Positions 1-6,281 are shown, counted from the stretch's first letter. The stretch is DNA of 9,687 nucleotides from JBAXLO01 sp037134755 (GCA_037134755.1 JBAXLO010000180.1:1-9687), one strand, 5' to 3'. Numbers and translations: made by a program. The notes: generated from the sequence alone by a model not told the origin.

Positions 1-342
1 TTGCTGCCATTTTTTCAACCAGAGTCTCATATTGTAAATATAAGTAGTATGGGAGGATTTCAGGGGAGTGCAAAGTTTAAAGGATTGTCGATATACAGTG
101 CCGCTAAAGGTGCTTTAAACATACTTACCGAATGTTTGGCTGAAGAATTTAATGAACTAGGGATAAAAGTTAATTCGCTTGCGTTAGGCTCAGTGAATAC
201 AGAGATGCTTCAACAGGCATTCCCAGGTTATAAAGCTATGGTACAACCACAAGAAATGGCTTTGTATATTAAAAACTTTGCTGAAACAGCGCATCATTAT
301 CTTAATGGTAAAATAATTCCTGTTTCTCTAACAACACCATAA
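1..342 (+). CDS. Short-chain dehydrogenase/reductase (SDR), C-terminal part
   Basis: This is the C-terminal 113 residues of a classical SDR, an NAD(P)-dependent oxidoreductase with a Rossmann fold. The catalytic half is visible: the strand and serine segment VNISS (residues 12-16 of the fragment), then the YxxxK signature as YSAAK with Tyr32 and Lys36. After that comes the typical 'IKVNSLALGSVNTEM' stretch, which lies over the cofactor and substrate site in the family. Classical SDRs are about 230-260 residues. The N-terminal TGxxxGxG cofactor-binding motif is therefore missing only because the gene begins before the window. The first codon, ttg, is most likely an internal leucine and not a start. 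The substrate cannot be told from this fragment. The gene ends 18 bp before a strong hairpin and converges on the FKBP operon. Confidence 0.88.
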   Translation: MLPFFQPESHIVNISSMGGFQGSAKFKGLSIYSAAKGALNILTECLAEEFNELGIKVNSLALGSVNTEMLQQAFPGYKAMVQPQEMALYIKNFAETAHHYLNGKIIPVSLTTP

Positions 343-360
343 TTTAATCTTATCATAAGG

Positions 361-410
361 ACTATAAAATAAAAAAGGGAGCTTATTAGCTCCCTTTTTT
401 ATTTTATAGT
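361..410. terminator. Bidirectional intrinsic terminator, 23-bp perfect stem
   Basis: Bases 361-383 are perfectly complementary to 388-410, with a 4-nt TATT loop at 384-387. The core GGGAGCT/AGCTCCC is flanked by A-runs on the left and T-runs on the right, so a U-tract follows the GC core on either strand. It lies between the converging SDR gene (ends 342) and the FKBP gene (ends 426) and can serve both. Confidence 0.9.
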
Positions 411-425
411 TGATTTTACTATTTA

Positions 426-1349
426 TTATTTAACACCTAATAATTCAACTTCAAAAACTAAAGGTGCGTAAGGAGGTATAACTCCACCAGCTCCATTTTC
501 ACCGTATCCTAATTTAGAAGGAATGATAAATTTAGCTTTTCCGCCAACTTTCATCATACTTAAACCTTCTTCCCATCCGGGAATAACTTCTCTTTTACCT
601 AATTCAAATTCAAAAGCATCGTAAGGACGTTTTTCATTATATACGTTAGCCTTTTTTGCTTCTTCTTTAATGTTAGTGTCAAAAACTTTTCCGCTTAAAA
701 GTTTACCAATGTAATTAACTTTTACTTTTTTACCGGTTTCTGCTTTAGCACCATTACCTTTTTTTACTTCTACATAATACAAACCGCTTTCAGTTGCTTT
801 AACTTTAATTTTATTGTCTGAAAGATATTTTTCCATATCAGTAGCTTCTTTAGCTTTAGCTTCTTCCATCACCTTTTGTTTTTGAGCTCCCATTTCTTTT
901 CTTTCTTTTTCAAAAGAATCTTTGGTAACTATTTCTTTTAGTTTGATGTCAAAATAAAGAACTGCACCCGGTTTAACAAACTCAGGTAAATTCATATGAT
1001 GGCTTTTCATTGAATCAGCACTAACGATAAAGGTTGCGCTATCACCAATATGTAACATTGCAAGACCTTCATTGATATCACCAGCAAACATAACAGAATC
1101 AAGTGCTGTAAAACGACCTGGATTTCCTGCATTTGTTGCAATAGTAGAATCAGCTGTTCTTACTTTAAATTCACCTACTAAGATATCTCCAATAGATGGT
1201 TGTTTTGCATCTTTATTTTGAGTATAAAACTTATAATAAAGCCCTTTTTTTGTTTTTTTGAAGCCTGGGTATTTTGAATTACCACAAGCTGAAAATAAAA
1301 TTGCTATTACTGCAATTAATAAAATACTAATTTGATGTGTTTTTTTCAT
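426..1349 (-). CDS. FKBP-type peptidyl-prolyl cis-trans isomerase, lipoprotein with two FKBP-like domains
   Basis: The protein has 307 residues and begins with a lipoprotein signal peptide: MKK, a hydrophobic stretch (about 8-19) and lipobox LFSAC with Cys22. It should be exported and lipid-anchored. Residues about 190-307 form a canonical FKBP domain that retains the expected proline-pocket residues: Tyr213, Phe223-Asp224, Val255-Ile256, Trp259, Tyr282, Ile291 and Phe299. Residues about 35-142 look like a second, degenerate FKBP-like domain (GDILVGEF ... INEGLAMLHIGDSATFIV ... LYFDIKLKEI) without the aromatic pocket. A charged Lys/Glu-rich helix (about 144-175) links the two. The likely role is proline isomerisation and chaperoning of envelope proteins, with the first domain perhaps used for substrate binding; that last point is inference. 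It is the last gene of the three-gene minus-strand operon, 43 bp after the GldI-like gene. Confidence 0.93.
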   Translation of the reverse strand: MKKTHQISILLIAVIAILFSACGNSKYPGFKKTKKGLYYKFYTQNKDAKQPSIGDILVGEFKVRTADSTIATNAGNPGRFTALDSVMFAGDINEGLAMLHIGDSATFIVSADSMKSHHMNLPEFVKPGAVLYFDIKLKEIVTKDSFEKERKEMGAQKQKVMEEAKAKEATDMEKYLSDNKIKVKATESGLYYVEVKKGNGAKAETGKKVKVNYIGKLLSGKVFDTNIKEEAKKANVYNEKRPYDAFEFELGKREVIPGWEEGLSMMKVGGKAKFIIPSKLGYGENGAGGVIPPYAPLVFEVELLGVK

Positions 1350-1392
1350 TTTTCTATTAATTATTTATTATTCTGTGTAAATTATTCTAAAA

Positions 1393-1944
1393 TTATTTAA
1401 ATTGTTTACTTATTTCAACTAATTCTACATCATATATTAAGGTCGCTTTTGAAGGGATATTTTTCTCATCTCCCAACAGTCCAAAACCAAGGTGCGAAGG
1501 TATAATAAATTTTGCTTTGTCACCAACTTTTAACAATAAAATTCCTTCTTCAAGACCTTTTTCTACTTCTCCCTTCCCAATGTTAAACACTTTTGGTCCT
1601 TCATTGTCAGATGAATAAATCATCTTTCCGTTTATTAAATTTGTTTTAAAATTTATCTTAACTCTTGATTTTTTATCAACACTTTTACCATTTCCTTTTT
1701 TATAAATAAAATATCTTAAACCCGAACTAGTTTTAGTCATATCCCATTTATACCTCGAAATATATTCTTCTATCAATTCATCTTCAGTATGCGTTAAATG
1801 CACATTTGCATTAATAAGTTTCTGTCCATAATCAGCTGGTTTTGGTTTATGAACTTTAGTATTGTTGTCATTATTATTACAACTTAATAAAAGAATACTT
1901 ATTATTAAGAAATAAAATGTATGAATAATTCTTTTTAAAAACAT
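1393..1944 (-). CDS. GldI-like FKBP-family lipoprotein
   Basis: The protein has 183 residues with a lipoprotein signal peptide ending in lipobox LLSC (Cys22), followed by an Asn/Asp-rich tether. Residues about 75-180 match an FKBP fold: SGLRYFIYKKGNG, a GKGEVEKGLEEGILLLKVGDKAKFIIPSHLGFG core and the closing strand LIYDVELVEI. The layout resembles GldI, the FKBP-like lipoprotein needed for gliding in Flavobacterium. Several pocket residues are changed from the FKBP consensus. The Phe-Asp pair is replaced in KMIYSS, the Trp is Leu in VEKGLEEG, the 'GYG' Tyr is Phe, and the last Phe is Tyr. Isomerase activity may therefore be weak or absent. The start is 4 bp after the stop of the DHH gene, so the two are surely co-transcribed. 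Gliding cannot be concluded from this gene, because GldI-like proteins also occur in non-gliding Bacteroidota. Confidence 0.85.
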   Translation of the reverse strand: MFLKRIIHTFYFLIISILLLSCNNNDNNTKVHKPKPADYGQKLINANVHLTHTEDELIEEYISRYKWDMTKTSSGLRYFIYKKGNGKSVDKKSRVKINFKTNLINGKMIYSSDNEGPKVFNIGKGEVEKGLEEGILLLKVGDKAKFIIPSHLGFGLLGDEKNIPSKATLIYDVELVEISKQFK

Positions 1945-1948
1945 AAGT

Positions 1949-2971
1949 TTAACTTAGGTTTAGTTCACTTTTATAATCGTTTATTAAGATGCTTTCAAAT
2001 CTTTTTAAGGTCTCTTCTAAAGAAATATAAGAATTAGCTCCAGCCGCATTCTTATGACCACCCCCTTCATAATGAGTTCTTGCAAAAATATTAACATTAA
2101 AATTCCCTTTTGATCTAAAAGATATTCTAATCTTATTCTCACGTTCAGTAAATAATGCTGCAAGTTGAATTCCTTTAATTGAAAGAGCATAATTTACAAC
2201 ACCTTCTGTATCTCCAACCTGATAATTAAATTTCTTTAAGTCTTCTTTAGTAAGATAAATATAAGCCATTGATAGTTCAGGTAGCACAACTAATCTTTCA
2301 CTTAATGAATGACCCAACAAACGCATTCTGTTTTCAGAATAGGTATCATAAACTAATCTATGAACATGTTCAGCATCTAAACCCACCCCAATTAATTTTG
2401 AAGTTATCTCAAAAGTACGAACATAATTACAAGAAAAGCTAAAACTACCGGTGTCAGTCATTATTCCTACAAAGATACATTCAGAAATTTCTTTATTTAT
2501 ATAGTTTTCATCACCTAACTCTGTTATAAATTCATATATTAACTCTGAAGTTGAAGACACTTTTATAATAGAGATACAATAATCAAATGATTCAGTTTCC
2601 GGTTGAAGATGATGGTCTATCAAAACTTTTTTTGCAGTAGATTGCCTTATGTATTCTTCAACTTTATCAATGCGGTTAAGTGCATTAAAATCCAGACAAA
2701 AGATAATATCTGCATTAGAAATTACTTCTTTACATTCCTTATTCCTTCTACTATTAATTAATATATTATCAGCATTGGGCATCCATGCCAAAAAGTCAGG
2801 AAAGTCGTTTGGAACAATTACATCAACCTTATTTCCTTTAGCTTTAAGATAACTATATAAAGCAAGAGAAGAGCCTATAGCATCCCCATCAGGATTAGTA
2901 TGTGTTATTATCGAGATGTTCTTTGGAATACTTAGTAATTCCTTTAAGTTGTCTATTTCAAGTAATTTCAA
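1949..2971 (-). CDS. nrnA: DHH-family phosphoesterase (NrnA-like nanoRNase / pAp phosphatase)
   Basis: The protein has 340 residues, the usual length for the NrnA group of DHH/DHHA1 phosphoesterases. The metal-binding motifs appear in order: motif I ITHTNPDGDAIGS (His24, Asp28, Asp30), motif II FCLDFN (Asp94), the signature LIDHH (Asp119-His121) and GIMTDTGSF (Asp173). The C-terminal DHHA1 domain carries RISFRSK (about 283-288) and the substrate-binding GGGHKNAAG loop (303-311). Characterised relatives hydrolyse 2-5-nt RNA oligomers from the end and convert 3'-phosphoadenosine 5'-phosphate to AMP; which reaction dominates here is not visible. It is cytoplasmic, having no signal peptide. It leads the operon with the two FKBP lipoproteins and is divergent from ndk, with a TAnnTTTG promoter about 30 bp upstream of its start. 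Confidence 0.92.
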   Translation of the reverse strand: MKLLEIDNLKELLSIPKNISIITHTNPDGDAIGSSLALYSYLKAKGNKVDVIVPNDFPDFLAWMPNADNILINSRRNKECKEVISNADIIFCLDFNALNRIDKVEEYIRQSTAKKVLIDHHLQPETESFDYCISIIKVSSTSELIYEFITELGDENYINKEISECIFVGIMTDTGSFSFSCNYVRTFEITSKLIGVGLDAEHVHRLVYDTYSENRMRLLGHSLSERLVVLPELSMAYIYLTKEDLKKFNYQVGDTEGVVNYALSIKGIQLAALFTERENKIRISFRSKGNFNVNIFARTHYEGGGHKNAAGANSYISLEETLKRFESILINDYKSELNLS

Positions 2972-3000
2972 AATGTATTTCTATGTAATTATTTTTTTTG

Positions 3001-3027
3001 CAAAAATACTAAAATTATTAACACCAA
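3001..3027 (-). promoter_or_regulatory. Promoter of the DHH-FKBP operon
   Basis: Read on the minus strand, TATTTTTG (complement of 3001-3008) matches the Bacteroidota -7 consensus TAnnTTTG. A TTG (complement of 3025-3027) lies 16 nt further upstream as a possible -33 element, a spacing slightly shorter than usual. The predicted start site is near 2996, giving a leader of about 25 nt to the ATG at 2971. Confidence 0.6.
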
Positions 3028-3043
3028 TATAATCAATTATTAT

Positions 3044-3051
3044 TAATTTTG
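3044..3051 (+). promoter_or_regulatory. -7 element of the ndk promoter
   Basis: TAATTTTG matches TAnnTTTG and lies 24 bp before the ndk ATG, giving a predicted leader of about 20 nt. No clear TTG occurs at the -33 position, so only the -7 half is well supported. It sits 35 bp from the opposite-strand promoter of the DHH operon, so the two promoters share one AT-rich region. Confidence 0.55.
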
Positions 3052-3075
3052 CCAATTAATTAATAATTCAAAACT

Positions 3076-3495
3076 ATGAGTACAAACATAACCTTTACAA
3101 TGGTTAAGCCAACAGCTGTAATTAATGGCAATACAGGTGAGATTACAGATATGATTCTGAAAGCAGGTTTCAAGATAAGAGCAATGAAATTTTTGAAACT
3201 TTCTACTCAAAATGCAGAAGAATTTTATGCAGTTCATAAAGAAAGACCTTTTTTTTCAGATTTAGTTAAGTATATGTCTTCAGGTCCTATCTTTGCAATA
3301 ATGCTTGAAAAAGAAAATGCTGTAGAAGATTATCGTAAATTTATAGGAGCAACAGATCCTTCAAAAGCTGACGCAGGAACTATTAGAAGTAAATTTGGAG
3401 TGTCATTGCAACAAAATGCAGTTCACGGTTCAGATAGTGATGCAAATGCAGAAATTGAATGTAATTTCTTCTTTTCAACTTTCGAACGTTTTTAA
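3076..3495 (+). CDS. ndk: Nucleoside diphosphate kinase
   Basis: The protein has 139 residues, the normal length for Ndk. It transfers the gamma phosphate from ATP to nucleoside diphosphates through a phosphohistidine, maintaining NTP and dNTP pools in the cytoplasm. The sequence shows the early Lys-Pro (Lys11-Pro12 in TMVKPTAV), the ERPFF segment (56-60), GATDP (91-95), the GTIRSKFG phosphate-contact loop (Arg104), and the active-site NAVHGSDS with catalytic His117. The ATG is supported by family length and by the promoter just upstream. It is a single-gene transcript, bounded by the divergent DHH operon on the left and a strong terminator on the right. Confidence 0.97.
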   Translation: MSTNITFTMVKPTAVINGNTGEITDMILKAGFKIRAMKFLKLSTQNAEEFYAVHKERPFFSDLVKYMSSGPIFAIMLEKENAVEDYRKFIGATDPSKADAGTIRSKFGVSLQQNAVHGSDSDANAEIECNFFFSTFERF

Positions 3496-3510
3496 ATTCG
3501 GATTAACTTT

Positions 3511-3552
3511 AAATAAAAAGGGGCTTACTGAAAAGTGAGCCCCTTTTTATTT
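3511..3552 (+). terminator. Intrinsic terminator of ndk
   Basis: A 19-bp stem (3511-3529 with 3534-3552, one G·U pair) is closed by a GAAA tetraloop at 3530-3533. The GGGGCTTACT/AGTGAGCCCC core is followed by a T-rich run. It begins 15 bp after the ndk stop codon. Confidence 0.92.
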
Positions 3553-3605
3553 ATACAGGTTCATCTCTGATTAGATGATTAATAAATCTATTTGTTATAA
3601 TAAAA

Positions 3606-3637
3606 AAAAGAGGGCTTGATAAATCAAACCCTCTTTT
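3606..3637 (-). terminator. Terminator of the tRNA-Asp gene
   Basis: The arms 3606-3620 and 3623-3637 pair along 15 positions. The one non-Watson-Crick pair is U·G in the minus-strand transcript but C·A in the plus-strand transcript. The minus-strand RNA then runs into a stretch of eight U (complement of 3602-3609). Both points fit termination of the tRNA transcript, whose mature 3' end is 2 bp away. Confidence 0.82.
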
Positions 3638-3638
3638 G

Positions 3639-3712
3639 CGGTCCGGACGGGACTCGAACCCGCGACCCCGTGCGTGACAGGCACGTATTCTAACCAACTG
3701 AACTACCGAACC
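3639..3712 (-). tRNA. tRNA-Asp (anticodon GUC)
   Basis: The minus strand folds into a complete 74-nt cloverleaf. The acceptor stem is GGTTCGG/CCGGACC with one T·G pair. The D arm is GTTC-AGTTGGTTA-GAAT, and the anticodon stem is CGTGC/GCACG around loop CTGTCAC. The T arm is GCGGG-TTCGAGT-CCCGT. The anticodon GTC (complement of 3676-3678) reads Asp codons, and the discriminator base is G, as usual for tRNA-Asp. No CCA is encoded (the sequence continues GC-AAAA), so it must be added after transcription. Confidence 0.97.
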
Positions 3713-3747
3713 AGACTTTTCATATTTTTCTTCCCTTAAAAGTTCTG

Positions 3748-3776
3748 CAAAAGTAATACTTTTTTACGAACTACAA
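3748..3776 (-). promoter_or_regulatory. Promoter of tRNA-Asp
   Basis: On the minus strand, TACTTTTG (complement of 3748-3755) is an exact TAnnTTTG element. A TTTTG ending at the complement of 3774 lies 18 nt upstream as the -33 element. The predicted start is near 3743, about 30 nt before the mature tRNA 5' end. Confidence 0.65.
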
Positions 3777-3827
3777 AATAAAAAATGAAAATAATTAAAT
3801 CTTTTTTTATTTTATGTTGTTTATCTC

Positions 3828-3842
3828 TGGCACAGAATTTGC
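3828..3842 (+). promoter_or_regulatory. Sigma-54 (RpoN) -24/-12 promoter upstream of the DUF1573 genes
   Basis: TGGCAC (3828-3833), five bases, then TTGC (3839-3842) followed by T fits the RpoN consensus YTGGCACrNNNNTTGCW. The invariant GG (3829-3830) and GC (3841-3842) are exactly 10 bp apart. The predicted start is near 3854, about 90 nt before the DUF1573 ATG. The site is intergenic and points toward that gene. It is the only such site I found in the window. No enhancer-binding site could be recognised, so activity is a prediction from the motif alone. Confidence 0.62.
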
Positions 3843-3891
3843 TTATGTTGTTAAAAAATTGTAATATTTCTGAATGTTGAGAAATAATTAT

Positions 3892-3899
3892 TAATTTTG
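3892..3899 (+). promoter_or_regulatory. Housekeeping -7 element upstream of DUF1573 gene 1
   Basis: TAATTTTG is an exact TAnnTTTG match, 45 bp before the ATG at 3945. No TTG lies at the right distance for a -33 box; the nearest are 12 and 30 bp away. This may be a second, constitutive promoter downstream of the sigma-54 site. Confidence 0.45.
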
Positions 3900-3944
3900 T
3901 ATCGTTAATAAGTTGAATTTTTTATAAGCATTAATAATAAATAA

Positions 3945-4397
3945 ATGAAAAAGATAGTTCTAACATTTTGTCTGTTCTTTATAGCATTAGCTTCAATCTA
4001 TGCTCAAGAAATAAAACAAAATACAGATGCACCTGAAATAAAATTTAAAGCAACTACCCATGATTATGGTACAATTGTTCAAGGTGCTGATGGAAATTGC
4101 GAATTTAAATTTACAAATATAGGTAAAGAGCCTTTAGTTTTATCAAATGTAGCAGCTTCTTGTGGATGTACTATTCCTACTTGGTCAAGAGAGCCGATTA
4201 TGCCGGGAAAAGAAGGGCTTATTAAAGTACATTATGATACTAATCGTATTGGAGCTATTAATAAACAAATTACAGTGATGTCGAATGCAAAAACCGACAG
4301 ATTAGTTCTTACTATTACTGGTACTATTAATGCAAAACCTACTGAACTTATGCCCGAAAAGAATTTGAATCCATTAAGTTCACCTATTAATCACTAA
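3945..4397 (+). CDS. Secreted DUF1573 domain protein, copy 1
   Basis: The protein has 150 residues with a signal peptide: MKK, hydrophobic residues 4-19, and likely cleavage after Ala20 (IYA|QE). The mature protein is one DUF1573 domain, an Ig-like fold of the ASPM/SPD-2/Hydin type that is common in Bacteroidota. It contains HDYGTI (39-44), CEFKFTNIGKEPL (52-64), the hallmark SCGCT (72-76, Cys73 and Cys75) and PGKEG (87-91). It is expected in the periplasm or outside the cell, since the signal is not a lipobox. No function is established for the family. The second copy follows 100 bp downstream with no terminator visible between them, so co-transcription is likely. Confidence 0.9.
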   Translation: MKKIVLTFCLFFIALASIYAQEIKQNTDAPEIKFKATTHDYGTIVQGADGNCEFKFTNIGKEPLVLSNVAASCGCTIPTWSREPIMPGKEGLIKVHYDTNRIGAINKQITVMSNAKTDRLVLTITGTINAKPTELMPEKNLNPLSSPINH

Positions 4398-4497
4398 GAG
4401 GTATTAAAAGAAAAGTATAAATATAAAATCGATTAATTCAAATATAATTAATATAACAATCAAATTTTTAAAATAATAAATAAACATCATTTACATT

Positions 4498-4944
4498 ATG
4501 AAAAAAGTAATTTTAACTTATTGCTTCTTATTTTTAGCAATCTTTTTAGTAAAAGCGCAAGATGTGTCTGTAAATCCTAATGGACCAGAAATTAAATTTA
4601 CAGCAACTACACATGATTATGGTACAATTATGCAAGGTGGCGAACCTAATTGTGAATTTAAATTCAAAAATATAGGTAAAGAACCTTTAATACTATCTGG
4701 TGCAGTTGGTTCTTGCGGTTGTACAATCCCTACTTATTCTAAAGAACCTGTTATGCCAGGTAAAGAAGGTACTATTAAAGTTCATTATGACACTAATCGT
4801 ATTGGTTCATTTACAAAAACTGTTACAATAACTTCAAATGCCAAGACTGACAGAGTTGTTTTAACCATACAAGGCACAGTAAATGCTAAGCCTGCTGATC
4901 CTAATGCTCCAGCACCTGCACCTTCAGCACCTGCTAATCACTAA
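4498..4944 (+). CDS. Secreted DUF1573 domain protein, copy 2
   Basis: The protein has 148 residues and aligns without gaps to copy 1 over about the first 130 residues, with well over half of positions identical (for example THDYGTI, NIGKEPL, SCGCTIPT, VHYDTNRIG). The signal peptide is cleaved after about Ala20 (VKA|QD). The same SCGCT motif lies at 72-76. The two copies differ mainly at the tail: here it is an Ala/Pro-rich linker (about 131-146), while both end in Asn-His. It arose by tandem duplication. No TAnnTTTG element was seen in the 100-bp gap before it, so it probably depends on the promoters upstream of copy 1. Confidence 0.9.
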   Translation: MKKVILTYCFLFLAIFLVKAQDVSVNPNGPEIKFTATTHDYGTIMQGGEPNCEFKFKNIGKEPLILSGAVGSCGCTIPTYSKEPVMPGKEGTIKVHYDTNRIGSFTKTVTITSNAKTDRVVLTIQGTVNAKPADPNAPAPAPSAPANH

Positions 4945-4974
4945 GAAAACTATCATAAAATAGATATTACATTT

Positions 4975-5004
4975 AAATCCCGGTAGAGAAACCTATCGGG
5001 ATTT
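4975..5004 (+). terminator. Terminator after the DUF1573 pair
   Basis: A 12-bp stem (4975-4986 with 4993-5004, one G·T pair, GC-rich centre CCCGGTAG/CTATCGGG) with a 6-nt loop is followed by a T-rich stretch interrupted by one C. It sits between the DUF1573 pair and the aminotransferase gene, whose ATG is 31 bp further on. No separate promoter for the aminotransferase was recognised, so some read-through is possible. Confidence 0.75.
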
Positions 5005-5035
5005 TCATTTTTACCTTAAAATAATAAAACACATT

Positions 5036-6235
5036 ATGCCAAAGATCTCAACCAAGGGTATTAATATGCCCGAATCTCCAATAAGGAAATTAGTTCCTTT
5101 TTCTGACGAAGCTAAAAAGAGAGGAAGAAAGGTTTATCATCTTAATATTGGTCAGCCTGATATTGAAACACCTGAGGGTGCAATGAATGTATTGAAGAAT
5201 ACAGATATAAAAGTAGTTGAATACAGCCATTCGGCAGGTATTTTATCTTACAGAAAGAAATTAGTTGAATATTACAAACAATGTAATATTGATGTTAACG
5301 AAAATGATATTATCGTTACTACAGGCGGTTCCGAAGGTATTTTATTTGCCTTTATGATTTGTTTGAACGAAGGTGATGAAGTTATTATTCCTGAACCATT
5401 TTATGCTAACTACAATGGTTTTGCAAATGCTGCAGGTGTTGTAGTTAAACCAATTAATTCAATTATCGACAATGGTTTTGCTTTACCGGCTGCTTCTGAG
5501 TTCGAAAAACTTATTACACCTAAAACAAAAGCTATTTTAATCTGCAATCCAAATAATCCTACCGGTTATTTGTATTCAGAAGAAGAATTACAATCATTAA
5601 AAGATTTAGTAAAGAAATATGATCTTTACTTGATGTCTGATGAAGTTTACCGTGAGTTTTGCTATGATGGCAACACCCATTTCTCAGCAATGAATTTAAA
5701 AGGAATTGAAGACAATGTAATATTGCTTGATTCAGTTTCTAAACGCTATAGCGCATGTGGTGTTCGTATTGGCTGCATTATTTCTAAAAACAAAGAAGTA
5801 ATGAAAACTGCTATGAAATTTGCTCAGGCTCGTCTAAGTCCTCCTACTTTCGGACAAATTATTTCTGAAGCTGCTATTGATACACCTGCTTCTTATTTTG
5901 ATAAAGTTATAAAAGAGTATGTAACCCGCAGAGATATAGTTGTTGAAGCTATCAATAAGATGGAAGGATGTTTTTGTCCTAAGCCTAAGGGTGCATTTTA
6001 TGCAGTGGCTCGTTTGCCAATTGATGATGCTGATAAATTTTGCCAATGGTTATTAGAATCGTTTGAATATAACAACGAAACAGTAATGCTGGCACCTGCT
6101 ACCGGCTTTTATTCTACAAAGGGAAAAGGAAAGAACGAAGTACGTATAAGCTATGTATTGAAAGCAGAAGACCTTAAAGCTGCTATGAAATGCTTAGAAG
6201 AAGCTTTAAAAGTATATCCAGGAAAAACAATATAA
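5036..6235 (+). CDS. PLP-dependent class I/II aminotransferase (aspartate aminotransferase-like)
   Basis: The protein has 399 residues, full length for fold-type I aminotransferases. It catalyses amino-group transfer to a 2-oxo acid using pyridoxal phosphate in the cytoplasm. Visible signatures are NIGQPDIETP (37-46), TTGGSEG (95-101), NPNNPTG (171-177), SDEVY (201-205, with Asp202 for the PLP ring nitrogen and Tyr205), SVSKRYSACGVRIG (233-246) with Schiff-base Lys236 and phosphate-binding Arg244, and EVRISY with substrate-carboxylate Arg370. The family includes aspartate, aromatic and alanine-type enzymes. The substrate cannot be decided from these motifs, and 'aspartate aminotransferase' is the usual default. 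An in-frame Met at residue 11 is an alternative start, but the first Met is preferred because MPKIS...G-MPESPIRKLVP matches the usual N-terminus of the group. Confidence 0.93.
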   Translation: MPKISTKGINMPESPIRKLVPFSDEAKKRGRKVYHLNIGQPDIETPEGAMNVLKNTDIKVVEYSHSAGILSYRKKLVEYYKQCNIDVNENDIIVTTGGSEGILFAFMICLNEGDEVIIPEPFYANYNGFANAAGVVVKPINSIIDNGFALPAASEFEKLITPKTKAILICNPNNPTGYLYSEEELQSLKDLVKKYDLYLMSDEVYREFCYDGNTHFSAMNLKGIEDNVILLDSVSKRYSACGVRIGCIISKNKEVMKTAMKFAQARLSPPTFGQIISEAAIDTPASYFDKVIKEYVTRRDIVVEAINKMEGCFCPKPKGAFYAVARLPIDDADKFCQWLLESFEYNNETVMLAPATGFYSTKGKGKNEVRISYVLKAEDLKAAMKCLEEALKVYPGKTI

Positions 6236-6245
6236 GTTTAAAGAG

Positions 6246-6281
6246 AGTACTTGAAGTACTTGCAATACTTAAAGTACTTGA
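6246..6281. repeat. 9-bp tandem repeat, four units (AGTACTTGA)
   Basis: Four adjacent units read AGTACTTGA (6246), AGTACTTGC (6255), AATACTTAA (6264) and AGTACTTGA (6273), followed by a partial AGT. Because AAGTACTT is its own reverse complement, the array is also a run of overlapping palindromes. It lies 10 bp after the aminotransferase stop and directly before the terminator hairpin. Confidence 0.88.

Noticed and set aside
2649..2852. Plus-strand frame inside the DHH phosphoesterase gene
   Set aside because: It lies antisense to a well-supported gene with conserved motifs and has no family features of its own.
3043..3237. Minus-strand frame overlapping the start of ndk
   Set aside because: It is an antisense shadow of ndk with Cys/His-rich nonsense sequence and no promoter or known domain.
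3561..3578. Small hairpin TCATCT/AGATGA between the ndk and tRNA terminators
   Set aside because: A 6-bp AT-rich stem with no T-tract, between two much stronger terminators, is likely chance.
3639..3712. tRNA-Asp as an integration site for a mobile element
   Set aside because: No integrase gene or repeat of the tRNA 3' end was found in the window, and the tRNA has its own promoter and terminator in place.
6246..6281. The tandem repeat as a CRISPR array
   Set aside because: The units are only 9 bp and directly adjacent with no unique spacers, and no cas gene is present.
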